Assembly: GCA_035269105.1 (NCBI GenBank)
Contig: DATFJP010000217.1
Coordinates: forward strand, 1 to 23,074
Length of the DNA stretch: 23,074 bases
Direction: 5' to 3'
From: JAQYVZ01 sp035269105
GTDB taxonomy: Bacteria > Desulfobacterota > Desulfuromonadia > Desulfuromonadales > BM103
Shown: positions 7,476 through 16,100 of the stretch, in pieces
Numbering within the stretch: the stretch's first letter is position 1
Layout of the letters: each line of letters opens with the position of its first letter
Notes under the pieces: generated by a model
What the model saw: only the letters and a program-made list of their open reading frames with translations
Told to the model about the DNA's origin: nothing
Databases searched by the model: none
Position numbers and translations under genes: made by a program

Positions 7476-8183
7476 CTAGAGTCCGAGATAAGCCGTCTTG
7501 ACCGCTTCATCCTCAAGGAGTTTGTCGCTGGTATCCGCCAACGTGATCTGGCCGTTTTCCATGACATAGCCGCGGTCGGCCAGTTTGAGGGCCTGATTGG
7601 CATTCTGTTCGACCAGGAAAATGGTGGTGTTATTCTCGTCATTGATCTTGCGGATGATTTCGAATATTTGCTTAATGATCAGCGGAGCCAGTCCCAGAGA
7701 CGGCTCGTCGAGCAGCAGCAGCCTGGGTCGGGCCATCAGGGCCCGGGAGATGGCGAGCATCTGCTGTTCCCCTCCGGAAAGGGTCCCGCCGGCCTGATGG
7801 CGCCGCTGGGCGAGGATCGGAAAGAGTTCGAAGATATATTCGATATCCTGCTGGATTTTTTCCTTGTCGCGTCGCAGGAAGGTCCCCATCTCAAGATTTT
7901 CCAGGACCGTCATCAAAGGAAAGATCCGACGCCCCTCCGGCACCTGACATATCCCAAGGGATACAATTTTGTCGGTAGGCATGCCGTGAATCGGCGTTCC
8001 CTTGAAAAAGATTTCACCGGAACGCGGCGGAGTGACGCCGCAGATGGTCATCAAGGTCGTGCTCTTGCCTGCACCGTTGGCGCCGATCAAGGTCACGATC
8101 TCGCCTTCCTCGACATCGATCGAGACATTTTTCAGCGCCTGGATATTGCCGTAATAAGTATCCACATTGCGCAGTTCAAGCAT
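7476..8183 (-). CDS. livF: Branched-chain amino acid ABC transporter ATP-binding protein LivF
   Basis: One of two ATPases powering high-affinity leucine/isoleucine/valine (or related amide/urea-like substrate) import at the inner membrane. It has 235 residues, near E. coli LivF (237). Walker A is GANGAGKST, the Q-loop region CQVPEGRRIFPLMTVLENLEMG is typical of LivF, the signature is LSGGEQQ, and Walker B is LLLLDEPSLGLAP. The H-loop glutamine/histidine site lies in FLVEQNANQAL. The ATG at 8183 has GGGAGG about 6 bases upstream and overlaps the livG stop by 8 bases (ATGCTTGA), indicating translational coupling. A TTG start further upstream (8210) is in frame but would lie well inside livG. 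It is the last gene of livKHMGF, followed by a strong terminator. Confidence 0.96.
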   Translation of the reverse strand: MLELRNVDTYYGNIQALKNVSIDVEEGEIVTLIGANGAGKSTTLMTICGVTPPRSGEIFFKGTPIHGMPTDKIVSLGICQVPEGRRIFPLMTVLENLEMGTFLRRDKEKIQQDIEYIFELFPILAQRRHQAGGTLSGGEQQMLAISRALMARPRLLLLDEPSLGLAPLIIKQIFEIIRKINDENNTTIFLVEQNANQALKLADRGYVMENGQITLADTSDKLLEDEAVKTAYLGL

Positions 8184-8976
8184 CGGCTTCCTCCCCGAGG
8201 TAGGCCTCAATGACTCTTGGATTACTGCGCACCTCCTGGGGTGTTCCCTGGGCGATTTCCTTGCCGTACTCCATGACGTAAATCCGCTCGGAAATGTTCA
8301 TAACCAGTTTCATGTCATGCTCGATCAGCAGAATGGCAATCTTCTCCTCATCCCGGATGCGCACGATCAATTCGTCGAGCGCCTTGGTTTCCTTGGGATT
8401 CATGCCGGCAGCCGGTTCGTCGAGCAGCAGCAGAAAGGGCTCGGTGGCCATGGCCCGGGCGATCTCCAAACGGCGCTGGGCGCCATAGGGAAGGTTTTTG
8501 GCAAACTCGTCGGCGTATCTGGCCAGGTCGACCTTTTCGAGCAATTGGTAACTTTTGTCGATGGTTTCCTGTTCCTGGCGCCGTGTGCGGGGACCCCGCA
8601 GGATTGCCCCGATGATACTGGTCGTGGTCCGGCAATGGCGGCCGATCATGATGTTCTCCAGAACCGTCATGTTCTGGAACAGGCGGATATTCTGAAAAGT
8701 GCGCGCCATGCCGATGGCGGTCACCCGGTTGGGCTTGAAGCCGTTAATTTTCTGGCTTTTCCGTCCGGGGGGGTGGACCATGATCTGGCCACGGGTCGGT
8801 TTGTAAATGCCGGTCACGCAATTGAAAAATGTGGTTTTCCCGGCACCGTTGGGACCGATCAGGGCGACGATCTCTCCGGCACAGACCTCCAGCGAAACCG
8901 TATCGACGGCGCGCAGGCCGCCGAAATCCATGGTCAGATCCTTGACCTCAAGTAGTGTCTGCATTGTTTCAGCCAT
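8176..8976 (-). CDS. livG: Branched-chain amino acid ABC transporter ATP-binding protein LivG
   Basis: Second ATPase of the Liv transporter, 266 residues. Walker A is GPNGAGKTT, followed by the LivG-type insert around HPPGRKSQKINGFKPN. The segment GMARTFQNIRLFQNMTVLEN carries the Q-loop. The signature is the LivG variant LPYGAQRRLEIARAM, and Walker B is LLLLDEPAAGMNP. The switch histidine is in LLIEHDMKLVM. The ATG at 8976 has GGAG about 8 bases upstream, and its first bases overlap the livM stop by 8 (ATGGCTGA). An upstream in-frame start at 9024 lies inside livM with no comparable site. Its own stop overlaps livF in the same way, so M, G and F are likely made in fixed proportion. Confidence 0.96.
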   Translation of the reverse strand: MAETMQTLLEVKDLTMDFGGLRAVDTVSLEVCAGEIVALIGPNGAGKTTFFNCVTGIYKPTRGQIMVHPPGRKSQKINGFKPNRVTAIGMARTFQNIRLFQNMTVLENIMIGRHCRTTTSIIGAILRGPRTRRQEQETIDKSYQLLEKVDLARYADEFAKNLPYGAQRRLEIARAMATEPFLLLLDEPAAGMNPKETKALDELIVRIRDEEKIAILLIEHDMKLVMNISERIYVMEYGKEIAQGTPQEVRSNPRVIEAYLGEEADA

Positions 8977-10195
8977 GGGTCGTCTCCGCTGCCACCTTGC
9001 GTTTGCTGTATTTCTTGCGGACATTGGAGATCAGCCCTTCAGGACGGAAGATCATCATCAGCACCATGACGGCGCCGAACATCAGCATCCGGTATTCAGC
9101 AAAAGCCCTCAGGTATTCAGGAGACAGGATCAGCACCAGAGCGGCGATGATGACACCGACGATCGATCCCATGCCGCCGAGCACGACGATGGAAAGCACC
9201 AGCGCGGACTCCATGAAGGTAAAACTGTTGGGGTTGATATAAGTGTTGCGGGCGGCAAAAACCACGCCGACCAGGCCCGCCCAGAAGGCGCCCAATGCGT
9301 AGGCGGACAGCTTGGTACGGGCCATGTCCACCCCCATGGCGACACAGGCGATTTCATCTTCCCGCAGGGCGATCCACGCCCTGCCGATGCGCGAGTCTTT
9401 CAGGCGATTGGTCACGAAGATCGTCAGGATCACCATCAGAATCATCAGATAGTAAGTATAGGTGGTTGCCGCCTCAATGCTCATTTCGACCCCGAACAGG
9501 CCCGGCCGGGGAATCCCGGCGATGCCCTTGGCGCCGTTGAAAACTTCCTCCCAGTTCTCGATCACGATTTTCGCGATGGAACCGAAGCCGAGGGTGACGA
9601 TGGCCAGATAGTCGCCGCGCAGACGCAGGATCGGAAAGCCGAGCAAAACACCGAACAGGCATCCCATCAGGCCGCCGAAAGGCAGGCTGAGCCAGAAACC
9701 GAAACCGAAGTGCTGATTCAGCAGTGCGTAAGTGTAGGCGCCTATGGCAAAAAACGCCACGTAACCCAGATCGAGCAGGCCGGCCAGACCGATCGTGATG
9801 TTCAGGCCGAGCCCCAATACCGCGAAGATCAAGGCCAGAACCATGATATTGGTCTGGTAGATGCCCGCCAGCCAGGGGAAGATCAAGGTGATCACGACAA
9901 TGACGGCCAGGACCGGTTTGAAAATCTTCGGGTCCTCAAGCAGCATCTGCCCAAGGCTCGGCTTGGCAGCGGCCGCATCGATAAGCTCCGCTTCCTTGCT
10001 TTTGCGCTGGCGGCGCGCGAGTCCCCAGCGCCAGACAAATGAAAGCAGGAAAGCACCGATCGCGACATAGACCATGTTCATCCAGCGCCACTCGACGACA
10101 TCCTTCAAGGTATTGACCTTGATGACCATCAGCGGGAACGTCAGGAAAACAAACCAGGCTGCGACCAGGACCGATTGTTTGATATTACTGAACAT
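8969..10195 (-). CDS. livM: Branched-chain amino acid ABC transporter permease LivM
   Basis: Inner-membrane permease partner of LivH, 408 residues. Like the long E. coli-type LivM (about 425), it has an N-terminal extension: two hydrophobic segments (about 8-30 and 38-58), a basic cytoplasmic stretch ARRQRKSKEAE, then the core membrane domain from about residue 90. The permease signature includes NITIGLAGLLDLGYVAFFAIGAYTYA and the cytoplasmic coupling segment RIGRAWIALREDEIACVAMGVD, which contacts the ATPases. The C-terminus is basic. The ATG at 10195 follows GAGG about 6 bases upstream. It starts 29 bp after the livH stop and ends overlapping livG, so the unit is tightly packed. Confidence 0.95.
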   Translation of the reverse strand: MFSNIKQSVLVAAWFVFLTFPLMVIKVNTLKDVVEWRWMNMVYVAIGAFLLSFVWRWGLARRQRKSKEAELIDAAAAKPSLGQMLLEDPKIFKPVLAVIVVITLIFPWLAGIYQTNIMVLALIFAVLGLGLNITIGLAGLLDLGYVAFFAIGAYTYALLNQHFGFGFWLSLPFGGLMGCLFGVLLGFPILRLRGDYLAIVTLGFGSIAKIVIENWEEVFNGAKGIAGIPRPGLFGVEMSIEAATTYTYYLMILMVILTIFVTNRLKDSRIGRAWIALREDEIACVAMGVDMARTKLSAYALGAFWAGLVGVVFAARNTYINPNSFTFMESALVLSIVVLGGMGSIVGVIIAALVLILSPEYLRAFAEYRMLMFGAVMVLMMIFRPEGLISNVRKKYSKRKVAAETTHG

Positions 10196-10224
10196 TATTC
10201 CTCAACCATCTCCAACCGGGGTGA

Positions 10225-11127
10225 TCAGACCTTCTGCTTGAGGGCCTTGCCGAGCAGACCGGAAGGCCGCAAAACCAGGATCAGAGCGAGGACGCCGAAG
10301 GCAAACACATCCTCGTAGGCGCTGGACACGTAGCCGGCGGCAAAGGATTCGGCCAGGCCCAGGACAATACCACCGAGTGCTGCGCCGGGGATATTGCCGA
10401 TACCTCCCAGTACCGCTGCGGTGAAGGCCTTCACACCCGCCATGAAACCGATGTAAAAATTGATCTGGCCGATGTAGGAGGCAACCAGAACGCCGCCGAT
10501 CGCGGCCAGAACCGACCCGATGATGAAGGTCATGGAAATAACCTGGTCCACGTTCACGCCGGTCAGGCGCGCCATGGTTATGTCCTGCTGGGTGGCCCGC
10601 ATCGCCTTGCCGATGCGGGTGTACTTGATCAGCACGGTTAGCAGGATCATCGAAATGGCGCTGGTCACCAGAATGATCAATTCCGCAGAACCCATAACAT
10701 GAGCGATCGGATCCATGAAAGCGAACTGGGGGATCAACTCGGGAAACGGCAGGAAGTCAGGTGTTTGTGCCAGCAACACATAATTCTGCAGGAATAGCGA
10801 CATGCCGATCGCGCTGATCAGGGCCGACAGGCGCGGAGCATTCCGCAATGGGCGGTAGGCGATCTTTTCCAGAGTATAGCCATAGGCCGCCGCATAGATC
10901 ATGGCGATAATAGCGGCCAGAATTAAAATCGAAACTCCGGAAAAACCATAGATGGTCAGGACCCCGGACACAATCAAGGCGACAAACGCGCCGATCATGT
11001 AAATTTCGCCGTGGGCAAAATTGATCAGCTGAATGATCCCGTACACCATGGTATAGCCGAGGGCGATCAGGGCGTAGATGCTGCCGCGGACCATGCCGCT
11101 GCTGAAAAGCTCGAGAAAATAATCCAT
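10225..11127 (-). CDS. livH: Branched-chain amino acid ABC transporter permease LivH
   Basis: Inner-membrane permease, 300 residues from the chosen ATG, close to E. coli LivH (308). About eight hydrophobic segments are visible. The hallmark near the start is IYALIALGYTMVYGIIQLINFAHGEIYMIGA. The coupling segment TRIGKAMRATQQDITMARLTGVN is the LivH equivalent of the EAA loop. GGIGNIPGAALGGIVLGL is also typical. An upstream in-frame TTG (11184) would add 19 residues and lies against a terminator hairpin. The ATG at 11127 gives the family N-terminus MDYFLELFSSGMVRGS and is preferred, although its Shine-Dalgarno sequence is poor. It is separated from livK by 111 bp containing a terminator-like hairpin, so permease synthesis may be lower than that of the binding protein. 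Confidence 0.95.
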   Translation of the reverse strand: MDYFLELFSSGMVRGSIYALIALGYTMVYGIIQLINFAHGEIYMIGAFVALIVSGVLTIYGFSGVSILILAAIIAMIYAAAYGYTLEKIAYRPLRNAPRLSALISAIGMSLFLQNYVLLAQTPDFLPFPELIPQFAFMDPIAHVMGSAELIILVTSAISMILLTVLIKYTRIGKAMRATQQDITMARLTGVNVDQVISMTFIIGSVLAAIGGVLVASYIGQINFYIGFMAGVKAFTAAVLGGIGNIPGAALGGIVLGLAESFAAGYVSSAYEDVFAFGVLALILVLRPSGLLGKALKQKV

Positions 11128-11180
11128 GAAGAGGTATCCGAAGAGAAATGCCTGCAGACCGGGATCCGCAACATTCTGTC

Positions 11181-11217
11181 GCAAAAATGCGGGGGGCAGA
11201 ACTGGCCCACCCCCCGC
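11181..11217 (-). terminator. Terminator-like hairpin between livK and livH
   Basis: On the minus strand an 8-bp perfect stem, GCGGGGGG with CCCCCCGC (11189-11217), encloses a 12-13 base loop and is followed by ATTTTTGC (T-run at 11183-11187). It sits 21 bases after the livK stop and 61 bases before the livH ATG, inside an operon. Partial termination here would make more binding protein than permease, a known pattern in binding-protein-dependent transport operons. It could instead protect the livK mRNA 3' end. Confidence 0.7.
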
Positions 11218-11238
11218 AAACTAACGAAAAATTTTTGT

Positions 11239-12360
11239 CTATTGCACTTCGGCGAATTTGCCGTTCTTGACCTGGTAGACGGAGAAGCCAACGCCTTCCG
11301 CATCGCCCTTACTGTCAAACTTGATCTTGCCGACCGTGGTGGCAACATAATTGTTCTTCAGGGCTTTCTCGAGGGCATCATAGTCGGTGCTGCCGGCTTT
11401 TTCGATGGCGTTCAGAACCACCTGCATAGCCGCATAGCCCTGATCAAAGAAGGTGCCGGGCTCCTTGTCGTACTGCGCCAGATAAGCCTCCCGGGCTTCC
11501 TGGTTTTCGGGATACTTGGAAACATCCATGGGACCGGTCGCATAAACACCCTCGGCGTCCTTGCCGGCGATTTCCAGGAAGCCGTCGCCCTTGACACCAT
11601 CCGGACCGATGAAGGGAATGTCGACGCGCTTCTTGTTCATCTGCGAAATCAGCTTGGAGGCCTCGGGATGGTAGCCACCGAAAATAACCGCATCCGCATC
11701 TTCGCGGCGGACCTTGCCAACAACCGCTGAATAATCCATGGCGCCGGGAGTGACGCCTTCGAAAAGCACGACCTCTGCTTTGCCGCTCGCGTCGATATTG
11801 GCTTTGGCGAAATCGGCAAACCCTTTGCCGTAATCACCTTTGTCATGCAGGATAGCGATCTTCTTCGCGCCCAGCTGGTTAATGGCGAATTCGGCCGCCA
11901 GCTTGCCCTGATCGTCGTCCGGGGCAATGGTGCGATAGAAGTTGGGATATTCACCGCTCTGGGTCAAAGGCGGGTTGGTCGCCGAGGGCGAAACGGCTAT
12001 GATGTCGGCTTCCTTGTAGATGCCAAGGGCCGCCTTGGTCGCCCCGGAGCAGACATGGCCGATGACCACGTCAACCCCCTGAGAAACCAGCTTGGTCGCT
12101 GCGTTGGTGGCGATTTCGGGCTTGCACTGATCGTCCATCGGCAGGATTTCAACCTGTTTGCCATTCACGCCGCCGGCAGCATTGACCTGTTCGGCTACCA
12201 GTTTGGCCGCCTCCAGGGTGGGAATGCCGTAAGGAGCCAAATCGCCCGTGTGCGGCCCGGCCACGCCGATCTTGATAGTGTCCGCGGCCACCCCGGTCAT
12301 CGGAATCAGCAAACCGAGCAGCAATGTCAAAAAGATCTTCTGCAAAGACGAGTGACGCAT
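11239..12360 (-). CDS. livK: Branched-chain amino acid ABC transporter periplasmic binding protein (LivJ/LivK type)
   Basis: Captures leucine, isoleucine or valine in the periplasm for LivHMGF. It is 373 residues with a signal peptide MRHSSLQKIFLTLLLGLLIP..., cleaved probably at VAA-DT (after residue 26). Mature Cys53 and Cys78 (precursor 79 and 104, in DDQCKPE and GHVCSGA) match the disulfide of E. coli Leu/Ile/Val-binding protein. PHTGDLAPYG, SPSATNPPLT and TFFDQGYAAMQ are typical of the family. The ATG at 12360 has AAGGAGG five bases upstream. A longer in-frame start (12504) would place a spacer ahead of the signal peptide and span the promoter, so it is rejected. No lipobox is seen; it is a soluble periplasmic protein. 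The exact substrate within the branched-chain/aromatic group is not proven. Confidence 0.95.
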   Translation of the reverse strand: MRHSSLQKIFLTLLLGLLIPMTGVAADTIKIGVAGPHTGDLAPYGIPTLEAAKLVAEQVNAAGGVNGKQVEILPMDDQCKPEIATNAATKLVSQGVDVVIGHVCSGATKAALGIYKEADIIAVSPSATNPPLTQSGEYPNFYRTIAPDDDQGKLAAEFAINQLGAKKIAILHDKGDYGKGFADFAKANIDASGKAEVVLFEGVTPGAMDYSAVVGKVRREDADAVIFGGYHPEASKLISQMNKKRVDIPFIGPDGVKGDGFLEIAGKDAEGVYATGPMDVSKYPENQEAREAYLAQYDKEPGTFFDQGYAAMQVVLNAIEKAGSTDYDALEKALKNNYVATTVGKIKFDSKGDAEGVGFSVYQVKNGKFAEVQ

Positions 12361-12414
12361 GTTGCCTCCTTTTTGAAGGGAAATCATATGGTTGTCGTTA
12401 AAGGAACAAACCTC

Positions 12415-12443
12415 CTTATAAATCAAAGGGGCCAGACCGTCAA
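12415..12443 (-). promoter_or_regulatory. Sigma-70 promoter for the liv operon
   Basis: On the minus strand TTGACG (12438-12443) and TATAAG (12415-12420) are separated by 17 bases. The predicted start is near 12408, giving a leader of about 48 bases before livK with a strong AAGGAGG ribosome site. No clear Lrp-like operator was recognised. Confidence 0.6.
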
Positions 12444-12499
12444 GCCAATTCATCCACTGCCGGTCTCCGGCGGTTCCAGGTCGCGGCACCTTCCACTGA

Positions 12500-12555
12500 T
12501 ACAAAAAATTCGGGGCATGAACGGCAAAGGGGCATCACGAAAATGCCCCTTTGCC
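12500..12555 (-). terminator. Long perfect hairpin upstream of livK, probably terminating the Cys-rich gene
   Basis: GGCAAAGGGGCAT (12523-12535) pairs perfectly over 13 bp with ATGCCCCTTTGCC (12543-12555) around a 7-base loop. It lies about 30 bases past the stop of the minus-strand gene at 12586. A further GGGGCAT at 12512-12518 lets the other ATGCCCC arm form an alternative 7-bp stem. On the minus strand that alternative stem is followed by GAATTTTTTG, a terminator-like T-run. The 13-bp stem itself is not directly followed by Ts. A termination or switching role is inferred. Confidence 0.5.
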
Positions 12556-12585
12556 GAGTACCGAAATCCTGTCTGAGTGACGATT

Positions 12586-13056
12586 TTAAAAATAGTCCTG
12601 ACGATTCAAAAGCCTCAGGTCCCGCTCACTGATCAATTCCGAGTGCAGGCAGCCGATCCGCTGGCAAATCCCGACACACCGGGAGAACTGGGCCCGGGGT
12701 GAAGTAAACAGGGCGATCAGATGAGCTCCGCAGGAACACTCATTATAGAGCGGAAAAGGCTCTGCGCAGACCGGGCAGCAGATTTCCACCACCTCGCCGG
12801 GGATTCTTTCGAAGTCGATGAACTGCCGGCGGCAGTCGCCGATAATCGGACTGATCGAGAGCAGTCCTTCCTGCCGGCTGTTTTTCAACTTGAGCGTCAA
12901 GCCGGGGTGTCCATCGAACTCGGCTTCATTGCTGAGAATGCTGTGGCCGCCCTGACAGTAGCATTCCGCAATGACCTGACCGCTTTCCTGGTCGCTTTTT
13001 TCAATAACGCGCCGCTTCTGCGATTGGTTGCCGCCCAGCAGCCACATAATGCCCAT
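12586..13056 (-). CDS. Cys-rich protein of unknown function with zinc-ribbon-like motif
   Basis: I do not recognise this 156-residue protein. It holds eleven cysteines: CYC (32-34), Cys75, CCPVC (93-97), CSC (107-109) and a C-terminal cluster Cys127, Cys131, Cys136. The central C-x2-C-x9-C-x-C arrangement resembles a zinc ribbon. The C-terminal cluster could bind a second zinc or an iron-sulfur centre, but the spacing does not match a standard ferredoxin. No signal peptide or membrane segment is convincing, so it is probably cytoplasmic. The start at 13056 follows GGAG about 8 bases upstream; MWLLGG three codons later is a weaker alternative. It lies 107 bp after pyc with its own extended -10 element and ends just before a strong hairpin, so it is probably a single-gene transcript. 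Function cannot be assigned. Confidence 0.75.
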   Translation of the reverse strand: MGIMWLLGGNQSQKRRVIEKSDQESGQVIAECYCQGGHSILSNEAEFDGHPGLTLKLKNSRQEGLLSISPIIGDCRRQFIDFERIPGEVVEICCPVCAEPFPLYNECSCGAHLIALFTSPRAQFSRCVGICQRIGCLHSELISERDLRLLNRQDYF

Positions 13057-13097
13057 AGCAGGATCTCCTCGAACCCTTGGATTTTGACTGGCGAGAT

Positions 13098-13127
13098 ACT
13101 ATAGCAGAAAAGAGGCGAAACCGACCA
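13098..13127 (-). promoter_or_regulatory. Putative extended -10 promoter for the Cys-rich gene
   Basis: On the minus strand TGCTATAGT combines a TG-n extension with a TATAGT -10 (13098-13103). A poor -35 (TGGTCG, 13122-13127) lies 18 bases upstream. The predicted start is near 13091, about 35 bases ahead of the ATG at 13056. Confidence 0.45.
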
Positions 13128-13163
13128 GTCTTTACAGCCGCGCCCCCTGCGTTTCGGCGTGAT

Positions 13164-16100
13164 TTACTCCAGAATCACCAACAGGTCCCCCTGTTCTATC
13201 TGATCTCCCTCGGCAAACCGGACTTCAGCAACGACACCGTCGACCTTGGTTTTAACGTTGGTCTCCATCTTCATGGCTTCGGTGGTCAGCAGTGTTTCGC
13301 CGGCCGCGACTTTCTCGCCGACATTCGCCAGGACCTTGAAAACCTTGCCCGGCATGGGTGCCCCGACATGCCTGGTGTTGTTGGGGTCGGCCTTTTCATG
13401 GCTGACTTCATCCGATTCGGCAGCAAGATCCCGTACCGTGACCACGCGCGGTTCCCCGTTCAGTTCGAAATAAATGTTGCGGGTGCCGTCGTCATGGACC
13501 CGACCGATCGCGTTAAGTTTAATGATCAGGGTTTTGCCTGCCTCGATATCGATGCTCACTTCATCGCCGACATCCAAACCGTAGAAGAAAACCGGTGTCG
13601 GCAGGAAGGACGTATCGCTGTATTCCTGACGGTGGCGGTCGAACTCCTCATAGACGCCCGGATAGAGCACCGCGGACAGGACGTCGCGATCATTCACATC
13701 ATGGCCGAGTTTGATTTCGAGCTCCTGTTTTTTTGCGGCGAAGTCAACCGGCTCAAGCAATTCTCCGGGTCGGCAGGTCAGGGGTTGGTCACCTTTAAGG
13801 ATGATCGCCTGCAACCTCTCCGGGAAGCCGCCGACCGGCTGGCCGATCATGCCCTTGAAAAAGTCGACCACGCTCTGCGGGAAGGTCAATTCCTCACCGC
13901 GCTCGAAAACATCCTCCGGCTCGAGGTTGTTCTGGATCATGAACATGGCCATGTCGCCGACGATTTTGGAAGATGGTGTGACCTTGATGATGTCGCCGAA
14001 CATGAAATTGACCTTGCGGTACATTTCCTTGCACTCTTCCCAGCGATGTCCCAGACCAAGCCCTTCGACCTGCGGCTTGTAGTTGGAATACTGTCCGCCG
14101 GGGATCTCATGGTGATAGACCTGCGCGGTGCCGCTGCGCAGTTCGGATTCGAACGGCGCATAGTAGCCGCGCACTGTTTCCCAGTAATTGGCCAGCAGCT
14201 GCAGGCCCGGTTGATCGAGCTGCGGATCCCAGATTGTGCCCTCGAGAACCGCCAGCAGCGCATTCAGGTTCGGCTGCGCGGTCAGTCCGGACAGGGAAGA
14301 CAGGGCCACATCGACAATGTCCACTCCGGCCTGAGAGGCCATCAGCAGCATGGCGCCGCCGTTGCTGGAGGTATCGTGCGTGTGCAGGTGGATGGGAATG
14401 CCGACTTCGCTTTTCAGAGCCTTGACCAGTTTTTCCGCAGCAAACGGCTTGAGCAGTCCGGCCATGTCCTTGATCGCCAGAATATGCGCGCCCATCGCCT
14501 CGAGTTCCTTGGCAAGGTCCACATAGTACTGGAGGGGATATTTGTCACGCTTCGGATCAAGGATGTCGCCGGTGTAGCACATGGCGGCCTCGCAGACGGC
14601 GCCGGTCCGCTCGCGGACCGCTTCCATGGCAATCATCATGCCCTTGGTCCAGTTCAGAGAGTCGAAAATACGGAATACGTCAATCCCGGCCTCAGCCGCT
14701 TTGACCGTAAAGTCCTGCACCACATTGTCGGGGTAGTTGGTATAGCCAACGGCGTTGGAGCCGCGCAGCAGCATCTGGAAAAGAATATTGGGCACCTTCA
14801 GGCGCAGGCGCTCGAGCCTTTCCCAGGGATCTTCGGTCAGAAACCGCATCGAAACGTCATAGGTCGCGCCGCCCCACATTTCCAGCGAGAAAAGCCCGCC
14901 GGCGTAATGGGCCGTTGCTTCCGCAATCGCCTCAAGGTCGTGGGTTCGCACCCTGGTCGCCAGCAGCGACTGATGGGCGTCCCGCCAGGTGGTATCGGTA
15001 ATCAGCAGCTGCTTGTGCCGGCGGGCCCATTCGGCAAGGCCTTCGGGCCCCTTGTCCAGCAGGATGTCCCGGGTGCCGCGCGGATGCTGCTGTCCGTAGT
15101 TGATTTCCGGGATATTCGGTTCGCGCAGGTCCGAGAAGCTCAGGCTTTTTTCGGCCGGGATGCCGGGATAACCATTGACCGTGGTATGGCCGATAAAACT
15201 GAGGATCTTGTTGGCCCGGTCTTTTTTGACGGGCAGCTGAAAAAGTTCGGGATGCTCATCCAGGAAAGAGGTGTCGCATTTGCCGGCCAGGAAGGTCGGA
15301 TGAGTAATGACTTTCTCCAGAAAACCGACATTGGTCTTGACGCCGCGGATGCGGAATTCCTGCAGGGCCCGATGCATGGTCCGGGCGGCATCGGCCAGGG
15401 TCAGACCCCAGGTTGAAATCTTGACCAGAAGTGAATCGTAATGCGGCGTGATCACGCCGCCGGCGTATCCGGCGGCCGCATCCAGCCGGACACCGAAACC
15501 GGCAGCAGTCCGATAGGCCTTGATGGTGCCGAAATCGGGGGCGAAATTATTCAGGGGGTCCTCGGTGGTGATCCGGCTCTGGATGGCATAACCCCGCAGA
15601 TCAATGTCCTTCTGGCTCTTGATGCCGATTTCCGGATCGGCCAGCTTGTAGCCCTGGGCCACGCGAATCTGAGCCTGGACCAGGTTGCGCATGGTCACCA
15701 GTTCGGTGACCGTATGCTCGACCTGAATGCGGGGATTGACCTCGATGAAATAGAATTTCCCCTGTTTGTCCATCAGGAATTCAACGGTCCCCGCGTTGAC
15801 GTAGCCGACACTCTCGGCCAGAGCGAGGGCGTAGTCGCAGAGCTCCTTGCGTTTTTTATTATTCAGGTAGAGGGAGGGCGCCATCTCGATCACTTTCTGA
15901 TGTCGCCGCTGGATCGAGCAGTCCCGTTCATAAAAGTGAACGATATTGCCGTGCTGGTCGCCAAGGATCTGAACCTCGACGTGTTTGGGGCTCTCGATGT
16001 ATTTTTCGAGAAAGATCGTGGCATCACCGAACGAGGCCTGGGCTTCCGACGCCGCGGACTTGAGCCCTTCCAGCATTTCCTTCTGGTTGCGGGCCACACG

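Noticed and set aside
13077..15416. A 779-codon open frame on the plus strand opposite pyc
   Set aside because: It runs wholly antisense to the carboxyltransferase and biotin domains, whose motifs are intact. Its length is explained by GC-rich codon bias on the opposite strand.
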